This document shows, one piece after another, positions 31,570 through 42,194 of a stretch of 64,000 nucleotides of DNA (position 1 is the first letter of the stretch; each line of letters begins with the position of its first letter). The notes beneath the pieces are model-generated. The model was not told where the DNA came from and did no database searches. It was given only the letters and a program-made list of their open reading frames with translations. Position numbers and translations under genes: made by a program. The DNA lies in the NCBI GenBank assembly GCA_023213315.1, contig JAKCPI010000963.1, forward strand, positions 1 through 64,000, written 5' to 3'. Source of the DNA: Euborellia annulipes (lineage: Eukaryota; Arthropoda; Insecta; Dermaptera; Anisolabididae).

Positions 31570-32730
31570 TGTGGTGACTGTTGTTCTACTCTGTTTCCAG
31601 GTCCAGGCATTTTTGTAGTTAAAATACTATATTTTTTGAATGATTTTATTTTACGCCGACTCCAACACCTTTTAAATTTACCGACACAGCCGACATCGAA
31701 ACTCTAACCCTGGTTATTATAGAGAAAGTCTCGTAAACAAGAATTCAAGGAAGACTTCAAAACCTCACACGACTAACTAGCAGACAATTGATAGAGTGCA
31801 GCTCCTTAACTACTGCGATTTATTAGTGAGGAGTCATTTTTTCCAAAATTCCAATTCACCGGCCTTTATTTTAACAATATTTCATTTCAATACAAATGTA
31901 AATAATTTAAGTAATTATTGTTTAATTAAAATTTTCCATCTTTTACGAATGAATAATTATTCTCAATTGAGAAAATGATTTTGCGATGCATGAACTTTCT
32001 AATTAAGCTTGTTAAAATGAGACTTGGAATAGGCCCAGAGGTGTTTAAATGATAATGCGGTTTGTTTCATTATATGTATTTATTGCTGGGTGATCGCTCA
32101 AGGCCTGTTGCCTCTTCTCTCTTCTTGCTGTGATTAATCAGCTTCCTTTCAGCAAGTTACATTTGTCTTCATTTGCGCCCTCCACTTGAGACAGCAATTA
32201 GCTCACAGTCCAATTGACATCCCTGAACCGACGTCTTTTTATTAACAACAGAATCCATTTTTCAAATGAAAATATTATTATTATTATTATTTTAAGCTAA
32301 TCAACAAAAAAATATTGAAAAATCCTAATTTGAGTAATCTGCAAAAGAAATGTGACAAAAAAATACCACATTTTGTTTTCGTATCGTTCTAACTATTTAC
32401 TAAATGTATCTATTAAAATAAGACAACCATTTATAAAATATCTCGAGATATATTTTGGGATTTTTAAATTGGGACTTTAAGGGCCCCTTATATAAAATTG
32501 TTGTTTATAATTTTTCCAAATTTTAGGCCCTGAGCTGCGTCCAAAGAAGGATTTTATTGAATATGTTTGTTGGGTTGTTTAACATACAAATACACACCTA
32601 TTCTTCTCAAAAATTTATATTTTTCACTTCCAGGTCAAAACGTATAATCATGGACATATTTCCGAAAAGGCGGTTTAGGGCATGGGGCGGCAAATTTTAG
32701 GAGCCCCAATTTGTGAAGAAAACTGCTTAT
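31570..32730. other. Unique DNA, no gene seen
   Basis: 32090-32240 is a higher-complexity patch (TCGCTCAAGGCCTGTTGCC and onward) not repeated in the window. The rest is AT-rich. A 19 bp string, CCAAAGAAGGATTTTATTG, at about 32539 recurs at about 33006. Confidence 0.4.
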
Positions 32731-33369
32731 TTATATACAAATAAATTTAATACTAACCCCATAGACCAGTGGTTTCCAAACTTTATGTTACCACGCCTCC
32801 CTTAAAAATATTTAATCTTATGACGCCTCCCCCCCCCCCCATTTTATAAAATAATACAAAAACAAAAATTTTTAATGTAAATTTATATAAAAATATTTTT
32901 TTTATTTATTCTTATTTATATTAAAACTAGCAATCATTTGGAAAATTGGTCCTGGGGGCCAATATTAGCGCCTCCCCTTAGACTAGTCCGCGCCTCCCTA
33001 GGGAGGCCAAAGAAGGATTTTATTGTTGCTGTTAAAAAAAAAAAGGTAAAAAATAAAAAAACAATTTTTTTTCAATGACACCTACACTCCCCTTCCTTTC
33101 AGCAGCTTATATTCTCCCTCTGCCCTTAGTGAACTACAAAATATTTAAATTCATATTCAAAAGAATCGTTTTTTGCAGTCAAATTATTTGTTTCTATCAT
33201 TTTTTTTTTCAACGATAAAATGCATAATAATTACCTTTAATAAGACTCTCAAGAGGGTGTGTTGGCTGACAGAGTGGTCAGGGTCGGTTACACTATAATA
33301 TAGTGAACCAAAAAATAAATATAGGACTATATTAATTATTCACTTTAAATCACTTAAAACACAACTCGC

Positions 33370-33425
33370 CTGCAGCCCGGCAACGCGCTCGACTCGACTG
33401 AACGAGAAACTTGTCTCTCTCTTTC
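33370..33425 (-). promoter_or_regulatory. Possible arthropod-type initiator region
   Basis: On minus, GTTCAGTCGAGTCGAGCGCG is a TCAGTC initiator-like match in a short CpG-rich segment inside the composite hAT. No TATA box or DPE match at the correct spacing. It may only be transposon sequence. Confidence 0.15.
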
Positions 33426-33847
33426 TATTGGAATAAAATAGATGAAAATAACAATTCCCTTTTTATTAAAAGTAAAAAAATACCTTTTGCTCTAATCTAA
33501 CTATATTTAGAGTTCGAAAAGAATGTCAACAAGTGATTTGGAATATTCCAAGGCCTTTATTTAATCAGCCCTTCATCCCCCCTAATCAAAATAATAATCA
33601 ACTCTATTTTTTAGAATGTTTTCTATTTATTTGGCTTCGATTTAGCTAAAAAAAATTAAATTTTTTTTTTTTTTTAAATTTTTCAACCCCTTATCCAATC
33701 CTAATAAATAAAATAATTAACAATGCTATTGCCTTTGGCGAGCTTCGCGTCTAGTCAGAAAAAAATTAAAACCCTGAAAAACTTCCCTGGATCCGTCTTT
33801 GGGTTTAACACATATTATAATTTTCTAGAATGAATTTTACTTTAGGC

Positions 33848-34095
33848 CAGTGGTTTCAAAACTATGTTACAACGCCTCCCTTAAAAATATTTAATCGTAT
33901 GACGCCCCTTTATTTATTCATATTTATTATTTTAATTAAAAACTCCGTCCCAGAATCTTCTAAATTATTTTATTATTTTATTTATAAAACTAGCAATCAT
34001 TTGGAAAATTGATCTTGGTGGCCAATATTCACGCCTCCCCTTAGACTAGTCCGCGCCTCCCTAGGGAGGCACCCCTCACAGTTTGGAAAACGCTG
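33848..34095. mobile_element. hAT MITE, complete inner copy
   Basis: Starts CAGTGGTTTCAAAACT and ends AGTTTGGAAAACGCTG. Interior blocks ACGCCTCCCTTAAAAAT, ACTAGCAATCATTTGG and CTCCCTAGGGAGGC match 32767-33006. Its left 8 bp (CTTTAGGC) do not match its right 8 bp (CCATAGAC), unlike the independent MITEs here. A third partial copy is at 40328-40455. Confidence 0.7.
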
Positions 34096-34109
34096 CCATA
34101 GACTGAGTA

Positions 34110-35050
34110 TGTCAAACTGAAAATAATTTGATGTTGAAAATGTATTATAGGTAATGAGACGTCCACCCCACCGGCGTGCTAGGGTGTTTCTCAGTGTTGG
34201 GGTGGTTGAAGAGGGGTGGGCGGCAAATGCCTAAATACGCCCCTACGTATATTAAGTTATAATTAAATTATTATCATTTTAAGATTAATTAATAAACAAT
34301 CAGGATTCTGAAATCAATCAAGAATCATCGTGGAAAAAATTAATAAATAAAATGTAAATGAGTAAATAATGATAGATGAAGCTAATTATGAATTACCAAT
34401 TGAAATGAGACGAGTTGAATGTAGATTAATAGATGCGATCTCGTTAAGTTGTAGATCCCATTGCCGGGAAACGTGACAGAGGTTATTATACACGACCTGG
34501 TTCATTTTCAAATAACTACCTTACTCTCTCTCAGTTTGATGTACTAAATTGTTATGGAAATTAATTTATAACGCTATTTTTTCTCTAGCCCCCAAAAAAA
34601 AAAACAACACTATTTCTGAGAATGAATTAGATAATTTGTTCGTGATTAAAAAAAATTTTACATAAAAGAAAAAAAATAGTATGTTTCGATAGCAAAAATG
34701 AATAATAAATAGAAGATTATTTTTTATAAGGGTAGGAGTTACTTTTAATTAAAGTCTGACTAAATTTATATTTAGATAGTGTACAAAAATAAATAAACAA
34801 ATGCTAATAAAACATAACAAAAAAAAAATCTGTCTCTCTCGTTCCTCAGAAATTACCCAAAATGAGTCCAACTTTAACAATACAAATTTTTTTTTCCAGA
34901 CACCCTAAAAGAGTTTTTCCAAAATAAAATTTAACACCACCTTCATACTACGATATATATAGAATCGACTATATAGCCTACCTCTCGTTTTTATATACAG
35001 TGAAAAAAAAAACCTCTGGTAATATGGATAGTGAAGAAGATTATTGAATT
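34110..35050. other. AT-rich DNA, nothing recognised
   Basis: Unique A/T sequence. Short GC-richer patch at 34150-34240. Confidence 0.4.
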
Positions 35051-35059
35051 AAATAAATT

Positions 35060-35228
35060 GGCCACCAGCCCTCGCCATTAGCTCAGAGATAAAGGTATCG
35101 CTTCATGTCTAAATGACCGTACTCCCCATTCAAATGGATTAAAATTTATTTAAATTATTTTAGCTACCAATTATTTAATAAAAATGAACGAAATTTAAAT
35201 GACTTTCGATGATGACAAAGACTTAAAA
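35060..35228 (+). repeat. SINE family 2, old copy
   Basis: The head CATTAGCTCAGAGATAAAGG looks like a tRNA A box. The body has TAGCTACCAATTATTTAATA, and the tail AATGACTTTCGATGATGACA...GACTTAAAAAAAG corresponds to the family tail. The B box is eroded. Confidence 0.45.
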
Positions 35229-35229
35229 A

Positions 35230-36245
35230 AAGAATAGCAAACAAATTTGCAACTGAATAAATAAATATGAGAAAAATTCAGAAATGAAATTATTTTTATA
35301 AAAAAACTAATCGCGTTTTTCCATACTCAGAACAAGCAAATGTCATCATAAAATTACTGAGTATATTATTTAAAGTTTTTTTTATTAAAGAGAAAATATT
35401 TGTAAATTGATGAAAATTTTTAATGGCTAGTTCTTAGGAAAAACACAAAAAGCATTCAAAACTTGGATGGAAAAATTATTCTGGTACGCTATAATTATAA
35501 AGAATAATGAATTTCGAAATAGAAATATAATTTGTTGAATTTTTAAAATCTTGTCTTATGACATTTTTTTTTTTTTTGAACTGCATAAATAAAAAATAAT
35601 TGTTGCAAAGCAGACAGTTTGAATGATTGAAAGAAAAGAGATTGTAGACAGGCCATATTTTTGTTTAAATTTAGATAAAATTGGATTATATATATATACG
35701 TATATGAAAGTATATATAACATGAATCTAATGAATAGATGAAAGGGAAAGAGAGAGATCAAGTGAGAGTTTCATCGGAGAAAGAGTTATATATCTCTCCG
35801 AAAGATGAATTATTATATTATTATCATATTCTATTAAATTCCTTTATTTCAAATTCATGAGTATTAAAAGATAATAGTACTTTAATTGATATGAATATAT
35901 AAAGAAATAAGAGAGAGAGGGATGGATTATCAAGAGGTAATAAAAAAATCGGATGCAGGAACTAAAAAAAAAGTAATAAATAATCATGATTTAAAAAGGA
36001 TATTATAATAAAAATTTGAATATTTGTTTAAATGTGAATGTAAATTGTATGTATAGTTATGCTCTAGCAGTGGCGGACTGGTGGTTGACAAATTTTTATT
36101 TTAATCGTTAAAAGAAACATCAATTTATGATATAAGTTTAATTACTGAATAAATACCAATTTCTATACTAATAATCATAAGTACCAATTACTTAAATAAA
36201 TAAAAAAAAAAATATGTTTAATTAATTTTGAACTCTTTTACAAAA
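35230..36245. other. AT-rich DNA, nothing recognised
   Basis: Poly-A, poly-T and TATA-type low complexity (for example 35685-35715). No gene. Confidence 0.4.
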
Positions 36246-36255
36246 TGTATATAGC

Positions 36256-36628
36256 CATAGGCGCCGGAACTGGGGGGGGGGCAGGGTACATTGCCCCCTC
36301 CTGGCATCCTACAGGGGGGGGGGGCAAAATTTCTTTTTTATTTCATTTATTTTTAAAAATGATATATTCTTACTTTTGAAAAATAAAATCTTCAAAATTA
36401 AAAAAAATTAAAAGAGTAAGAAATTCATTTTTTTTCCAAATTTTTTGATAAAATCACTACCAAATTTTTTAAAATTTTAATTTTATTAAAATTGTGATTT
36501 TATTTAAAAGTTTTAAAGTTTTATAGTAGATTTGTTTTTGTTTTATACTATTTAAACATATTAAATTATTTTAATTTTCTAAAAAAATTTTTGCCCCACC
36601 CTGATTCAAATTCGTTCCGGCGCCCCTG
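36256..36628. mobile_element. hAT MITE, exact 8 bp target duplication
   Basis: Ends CATAGGCGCCGGAACT and TTCGTTCCGGCGCCCCTG are inverted. TATATAGC flanks both (36248-36255 and 36629-36636). Reverse-orientation sister of 28931-29338, with shared interior such as AAATTCGTTCCGGCGCC. Confidence 0.92.
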
Positions 36629-36708
36629 TATATAGCCCCCCTCCTCAAGTGACGCCCCCTACCCCCAACTGTCGCGCTACGCCTCTGCGCGACCCAGTTC
36701 CAATCATC

Positions 36709-36734
36709 CGCGGCCCACGGGTTGGGAACCACTG
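36709..36734 (-). mobile_element. hAT terminus
   Basis: On minus, CAGTGGTTCCCAACCCGTGG leads into GCCGCGG, the common CAGTGGTTCCCAAC hAT end. The partner end was not found. Confidence 0.55.
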
Positions 36735-36739
36735 ATCTA

Positions 36740-38320
36740 TAAAATAGAGGCCGAATTTTTTTTAAATATCTTTTATTTAATGTGATTAATCTAAAAAAAA
36801 ATTTTTCGAAGATCAAAAAAAGGGCTTCTATAAGTTGTAGATATTTTAAATAGGTTTAATAAAAAAAAAAATGAGGTCGATAGCTTCAAAATTGTGGCCG
36901 TTGGAACCCCTCAAAATCAGCTTATCGAGATATTTTTTGAATTTATTTATTTATTACGGCTAACTTGGAAATGAATTAACTTTTAAAAGATTTTAAAACA
37001 TCCCTAATGAGTAAAAAAAAAAAAAAAAATTAGGCAATAATATAAGTTAAGCTATCATTAATAATGAAAAAAAAAATGGAATTGAATTTTACTAACATTT
37101 TTTTTTTCTTTGCATAATACACTCACTACAATATGAAAAAATGCAATGGATGGTAAAAAAGGAAAGTTCATTTTAGAGAGAGAAAAAAGAATCAGTTAAA
37201 AATTTAAAAGGTATCCGTGAGAAGTAACAAGTATCCTTGTCTCAGCGGGATTAACCAAGAGATAATATTCTGTTATATAATTTTTTAATATTTCCTTTAA
37301 AAAAAAAAAATTTGTGAATGTAACAAATTTATAAAGGAAACAAGGATAATTAGATTTTAAAATAGACTCATATTGATTGAAACAAAACAAAAGAGGTTTG
37401 TATTTCAGTTAAATATAGAATATTTAGATGTTCTTATAGAAATGGAATAAAATTGAATCTTGAAGAAAGGAGGCGTGGCAAATGTATAAACCGGGAGGGT
37501 ACCCCCAGGGAGCTATAAAAGACCCACCGTCATCGGTTACTGGCATATATCAATTCAATTTTGGACTGTAATTTGCCAATCGAGATATCGTGCGATAGCC
37601 AGTCAGCCACTTTGTCCTAATGGAACATATGGGACAAACAGGATATGCATGTAAAAATAACAAAAGAAAAAGGAAGAAGGGGAATGGGGGTGAGTGAAAA
37701 AAAAATTCATTGCCCCCAAAACACAACACGGCATTTTATTTCTGCTCTTGCGTTCCTTGCTTTTGTATTCAAGATTTTTTAATATTTATCTAATGTAAAT
37801 TTTATACTGGAATTTGCCCTTAACTTTGACCATTGTATTTTTTTTTTTTTTATTTTGGAGGGAGAAAAAGACAAATTGCTATGACTCTCTCTTTTTTATT
37901 CATGATTTATGTGTTTGTGGAGTGTGTGAAGTAAAATCTGCCATCTATGGCTTATTTCCTTTTTCTTTTTATTAATAAAAATATGAATTGCTTTAAAAAA
38001 AGGGAGGAGCGAAAGCCAAAAAGAGCTAAAATTCATATATGAAAATAAATCCGCTTTTAAATAGAGCAACTACAATTAAAGAGGAAAAAAACTAAAGTGA
38101 AACTTTTTTATAAGATATATAAATTTCATTGATAAAGTGAAAACATTTATCATGATTTTCTTTCAATAAATTTAATTTTCTTTTAGTGTTTTAAGGGGGC
38201 ACTGGAGCGAAGTGTTTACGCATGTTTTTCCCGATAAGATGGCGTTGTGTGTTATAAAAAGTATGCCCTAAAATCAAGTAATTCAAAAATTTGCCAAGAG
38301 ATGTCAGAATGGTAGCTAAT
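36740..38320. other. AT-rich DNA with one TATA-box candidate
   Basis: 36765-36798 is the donor-like copy of a segment found again at 40456-40490. TATAAAAG at 37514-37521 sits in a GC-moderate patch (GGGAGGGTACCCCCAGGGAG just upstream). It may be a core promoter, but no exon follows that I can support. Confidence 0.35.
37514..37521 (+). promoter_or_regulatory. TATA box candidate
   Basis: TATAAAAGACCCACC resembles TATAAAAGACCACC at 47838, 10.3 kb away. Two TATA boxes with the same downstream text suggest a shared element such as an LTR remnant, not two genes. Confidence 0.3.
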
Positions 38321-38370
38321 AATATTTAATGCATTTGGTTGATTTTCATTGATCTTTTAACAATAAATAC

Positions 38371-38636
38371 GCCCCCGAGTTTGGCGTAGTAGGTAGCGTG
38401 CCTACCTCCTATACCAAACGTCGCGGGTTCGAACCCAGGCAGTCCGATGATTTTATTTAAGCCATTTGGATACCAGATGGCTTAAATAGAAATGCCTGAA
38501 CCCCCAATATATATATTACTTCAACGGTTATCGTCTAAAAGTCTTAAATGGCCTGAGTTGCCGAAAAGACTGTGTGAATGTGTGTGTGAATGAGAAAAAA
38601 GTGTGAATGCTTTTTTTATAAAAAAAACAAAAAAAA
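38371..38636 (+). mobile_element. SINE family 1, full, with target duplication
   Basis: Head: TTTGGCGTAGTAGGTAGCG (A box) and GCGGGTTCGAACCC (B box). Standard body, tail GTGTGAATG then T/A-rich. AACAATAAATAC lies before (38359-38370) and after (38637-38648). The same insertion is in copy B at 40542. Confidence 0.88.
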
Positions 38637-38820
38637 AACAATAAATACTTCATAAATGTTATTATATATTATATTTCTTTTATAAAAGCATAAAAATATA
38701 TAAGTATAGGCCAGATATAGACCAAAAGGGGATCAGCTGTTAGACTAGCCTGCCATCTATTGCAAGAATGCTGAACTAATTTGACAGTTGATTTTTTAAA
38801 TAAATCATCTAAGCTAATGC

Positions 38821-38907
38821 CCACGGGGCGTGGTGTAGAGGTTAGCGTGCTAACCTCATATACCAAACGTCGCGGGTTCGGACCCCAGGCAGTCCGATGA
38901 TTTTATT
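38821..38907 (+). mobile_element. SINE family 1, cut at its body
   Basis: Intact head (GGCGTGGTGTAGAGGTTAGC, GGGTTCGGACCCC), ending abruptly at TGATTTTATTTTA against the poly-C of the tandem array. The uncut version of the same insertion is at 41907-42180, so copies A and B are derived and C keeps the ancestral state. Confidence 0.8.
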
Positions 38908-39255
38908 TTAGACCCCCCCCCCGAATTTAAAATTCTTCTATTTCTTCAAATATGAACATGCTTTTTTGGATTTAAAATTCTTGAGTAAATATCTTTCAAG
39001 TGGTTTAAAGTTTTTTTTTTAGCCCCCCCCCCCCGAATTTAAAATTCTTCTATTTCTTCAAATATGAACATGCTTTTTTGGATTTAAAATTCTTTAATAA
39101 ATATCTTTCAAGATGTTTTAAATTTTTTTTTACCCCCCCCCCTCCCCGAATTTTTTGTTCTTCTATTACTTCAAATATGAACATTTTTTTTTTTTTAAAT
39201 ATCTTTCAAGTGGTTTAAAGTTTTTTGTGTAATGCCTCCCCCCCCCCAATTTTTT
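38908..39255 (+). repeat. ~110 bp tandem array, copy A
   Basis: About three and a half units: poly-C, CGAATTTAAAATTCTTCT, ATATGAACATGCTTTTTTGG, ATATCTTTCAAGTGG, poly-T. A single diverged relative at 39613-39660 (GAACATGCTTTTTTGGGTTT) may be where the unit came from. Confidence 0.8.
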
Positions 39256-39262
39256 ATTCTTA

Positions 39263-39938
39263 TATTTCTATGTGATGTGTCTCTTAACCATATTCGATTT
39301 TTTGCCCATACCATGAAAACCGTTGGTTTTACTAAAGAATGTTAAAGGACTTTTTCTTAGTAAATTTAATGCTCTTCAAAAAATTACTGATAAACTTTTT
39401 TTGTTGGACTAACGTTCTAGGAGTTACAGATGTTAATAGTCAAATTTAGGGGAATTGATGAACTTTAGGGCCGATGAGGCAGGTCTTATCGTTATCCGAT
39501 CGAGCTCAAACTTTCTCAATCTACTTTTTACACCAATTGTCAACTTTTAAGAGGTTCCCGCCGAAAATACAGCCAAAACAATTTTCTCCCCTTATACCTT
39601 ACAACCATCCTAATGAACATGCTTTTTTGGGTTTAAAATTACTGAATAAATATTTGCCGAAGAAGCGAAAATGCAGTCCATATATGTAGGAATGAAAATA
39701 ATTTTTCTGGTACGGTTAAATGTGGCCAGAATATAGACATCATAGCTGGTATGATCCAAATACGCCTTACAAAATGATCCTGTATTACAAAAGAGCGCTT
39801 TTTTAAGTAAGTACTTTACAGCTATTTACTTTTTCTGTAATTGGCCCTTTATTTAACACAATAAATAAAGAAATAAATTATTTAGTTACTACTTATCTTC
39901 GTGATAGTAATAAATTCATATCATTTTATAATTTGCAA
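39263..39938. other. Unassigned single-copy DNA
   Basis: Moderately complex sequence. A 71-codon frame (39474-39689) shows no domain. It contains the possible parent of the array unit. Confidence 0.4.
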
Positions 39939-40294
39939 ATTACGTTTATTACCTTTTCGAAATTCTATTTTTAAGAGCATTAAATTCTCATTTTGGAGTT
40001 TTTTTTTTTTATATTCACTTTTTAAAGTGTTGAGATATCAATTTGTTTTTGCGGTAAAGAAGAATCGAAACATTGAGAATTGACCACGAGTTAAGAACGT
40101 TTAAGGTCCGTGAATTTCAGGTTTTCAACGATGGCCGTCCAAGAAACATGCTCGCATCTACCAAATTTGCCCGCCGAAGGCGGGCAATTGCTCGCCGAAG
40201 GCGAGCAAAGCTCGCCGGTAGGCGAGCTTGGGGGGTCCAGGGGGCGAAGCCCCTGGCTAGCGCAAGGTTCGCCGAAGGCGAACCTTGCGGCTAG
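39939..40294 (+). mobile_element. Helitron-like non-autonomous element (3' end)
   Basis: It matches 63374-63722 on the other strand over ~350 bp (blocks TTTTTAAGAGCA, GGCCACGAGTT/GACCACGAGTT, GAATTTCAGG, TTTCAACGATGGCCGT). The end has a CCAGGGGGCGAAGCCCCTGG hairpin and a 13 bp-stem hairpin CGCAAGGTTCGCC-GAA-GGCGAACCTTGCG, followed by GCTAG and then T. A hairpin just before CTRR and a T-side insertion are Helitron 3' hallmarks. The 5' TC end was not located and no Rep/helicase is present, so the class call is tentative. Confidence 0.5.
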
Positions 40295-40491
40295 TATACA
40301 AATAAATTTAATACTAACCTCATAGACCAGTGGTTTCGAAACTTTATGTTACCACGCCTCCCTTAAAAATATTTAATCTTATGACGCCTCCCTCCCCCCA
40401 TTTTATAAAATAATACAAAAACAAAAATTTTTAATGTAAATTTATATAAAAATATTTTTTAAATATCTTTTATTTAATGTGATTAATCTAA
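40295..40491 (+). repeat. Mosaic patch from two other loci of the window
   Basis: 40295-40455 matches 32734-32893 (hAT end plus its outside flank, with a few differences). 40456-40490 matches 36765-36798. At about 40492 copy B of the 38.3 kb duplication begins. So one 200 bp stretch is stitched from two donors and abuts a third. Confidence 0.8.
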
Positions 40492-40541
40492 AATATTTAA
40501 TGCATTTGGTTGATTTTCATTGATCTTTTAACAATAAATAC

Positions 40542-40807
40542 GCCCCCGAGTTTGGCGTAGTAGGTAGCGTGCCTACCTCCTATACCAAACGTCGCGGGTT
40601 CGAACCCAGGCAGTCCGATGATTTTATTTAAGCCATTTGGATACCAGATGGCTTAAATAGAAATGCCTGAACCCCCAATATATATATTACTTCAACGGTT
40701 ATCGTCTAAAAGTCTTAAATGGCCTGAGTTGCCGAAAAGACTGTGTGAATGTGTGTGTGAATGAGAAAAAAGTGTGAATGCTTTTTTTATAAAAAAAAAA
40801 CAAAAAA
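40542..40807 (+). mobile_element. SINE family 1 within copy B
   Basis: Same insertion as 38371-38636, including its flanking AACAATAAATAC repeats. Duplicated with its surroundings, not a new insertion. Confidence 0.85.
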
Positions 40808-40992
40808 AAAACAATAAATACTTCATAAATGTTATTATATATTATATTTCTTTTATAAAAGCATAAAAATATATAAGTATAGGCCAGATATAGACCAAAA
40901 GGGGATCAGCTGTTAGACTAGCCTGCCATCTATTGCAAGAATGCTGAACTAATTTGACAGTTGATTTTTTAAATAAATCATCTAAGCTAATG

Positions 40993-41083
40993 CCCACGGG
41001 GCGTGGTGTAGAGGTTAGCGTGCTAACCTCATATACCAAACGTCGCGGGTTCGGACCCCAGGCAGTCCGATGATTTTATTTTA
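40993..41083 (+). mobile_element. Truncated SINE family 1 within copy B
   Basis: The same truncation point against poly-C as in copy A. Confidence 0.8.
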
Positions 41084-41660
41084 GACCCCCCCCCCGAATT
41101 TAAAATTCTTCTATTTCTTCAAATATGAACATGCTTTTTTGGATTTAAAATTCTTGAGTAAATATCTTTCAAGTGGTTTAAAGTTTTTTTTTTAGCCCCC
41201 CCCCGAATTTAAAATTCTTCTATTTCTTCAAATATGAACATGCTTTTTTGGATTTAAAATTCTTGAGTAAATATCTTTCAAGTGGTTTAAAGTTTTTTTT
41301 TAGCCCCCCCCCCCCCCCGAATTTAAAATTCTTCTATTTCTTCAAATATGAACATGCTTTTTTGGATTTAAAATTCTTGAGTAAATATCTTTCAAGTGGT
41401 TTAAAGTTTTTTTTTTAGCCCCCCCCCCCCCGAATTTAAAATTCTTCTATTTCTTCAAATATGAACATGCTTTTTTGGATTTAAAATTCTTTAATAAATA
41501 TCTTTCAAGATGTTTTAAATTTTTTTTACCCCCCCCCCCTCCCCGAATTTTTTGTTCTTCTATTACTTCAAATATGAACATTTTTTTTTTTAAATATCTT
41601 TCAAGTGGTTTAAAGTTTTTTGTGTAATGCCTCCCCCCCCCCCAATTTTTTATTCTTATA
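41084..41660 (+). repeat. ~110 bp tandem array, copy B (expanded)
   Basis: Same unit as 38908-39255; units start with poly-C near 41084, 41196, 41304, 41419, 41530 and 41630. Poly-C and poly-T lengths vary between units. A 97-codon minus frame is repeat-derived. Confidence 0.8.
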
Positions 41661-41663
41661 TTT

Positions 41664-42190
41664 CTATGTGTGAATGAGAAAAAAGTGTGAATGCTTTTTT
41701 TATAAAAAAAAAAACAAAAAAAAAACAATAAATACTTCATAAATGTTATTATATATTATATTTCTTTTATAAAAGCATAAAAATATATAAGTATAGGCCA
41801 GATATAGACCAAAAAGGGGATCAGCTGTTAGACTAGCCTGCCATCTATTGCAAGAATGCTGAACTAATTTGACAGTTGATTTTTTAAATAAATCATCTAA
41901 GCTAATGCCCACGGGGCGTGGTGTAGAGGTTAGCGTGCTAACCTCATATACCAAACGTCGCGGGTTCGGACCCCAGGCAGTCCGATGATTTTATTTAAGC
42001 CATTTGGATACCAGATGGCTTAAATAGAAATGCCTGAACCCTAATATATATAAATTCATAAATAACGGTTATCGTAAATGTCTTATATGGCCTGAGCTGC
42101 CGAAAAGACAGTGTGAATGTGTGTGTGAGTGTGAGTGTGAATGAGAAAAAAGTGTGAATGTTTAAAAAAAAAAAAAAAAATCTAAGCTTA
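41664..42190 (+). repeat. Segmental duplication, copy C (source locus)
   Basis: Starts inside a SINE tail (TGAATGAGAAAAAAGTGTG), joined to copy B at TATGTG, a possible microhomology. It continues through the same 290 bp to a complete SINE and beyond, where A and B instead switch to the array. Confidence 0.75.
41907..42180 (+). mobile_element. SINE family 1, complete
   Basis: Head GGCGTGGTGTAGAGGTTAGC and GGGTTCGGACCCC, full body, TGAGTGTGAATG tail and poly-A. TCTAAGCTAAT before and TCTAAGCTTAT after form a target duplication with one difference. Confidence 0.85.
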
Positions 42191-42194
42191 TTTT

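Larger units (their letters stand above)
32767..34095. mobile_element. Composite hAT insertion
   Basis: A hAT end CAGTGGTTTCCAAACT starts at 32767, and its partner end (inverted: CAGCGTTTTCCAAACT) finishes at 34095. CCATAGAC lies immediately outside both (32759-32766 and 34096-34103). Between them are two partial or complete copies of the same ~250 bp MITE (32767-33006 and 33848-34095), separated by 0.84 kb of other DNA. The matching duplication says the outer ends entered together or were brought together by recombination. Confidence 0.65.
38325..39262 (+). repeat. Segmental duplication, copy A
   Basis: Matches 40492-41667 (copy B) nearly base for base, except that the internal ~110 bp array has fewer units. 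It contains a SINE family 1 insertion with its target duplication (38371-38636), a second truncated SINE (38821-38907) and the array (38908-39255). Because the SINE and its duplication are shared by A and B, the duplication is younger than that insertion. Confidence 0.85.
40492..41667 (+). repeat. Segmental duplication, copy B
   Basis: Near-identical to copy A with an expanded array (41084-41660, about five to six units against three and a half). It carries the same full SINE (40542-40807) and the same truncated SINE (40993-41083). It ends at TTTCTATGTG, where copy C begins. Confidence 0.85.

Noticed and set aside
38371..38450. Functional tRNA genes
   Set aside because: A and B boxes are present but heads are joined to SINE bodies, copies are many, and acceptor stems do not pair. 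The same applies to 8405, 28268, 41907, 44655, 57858 and 62460.
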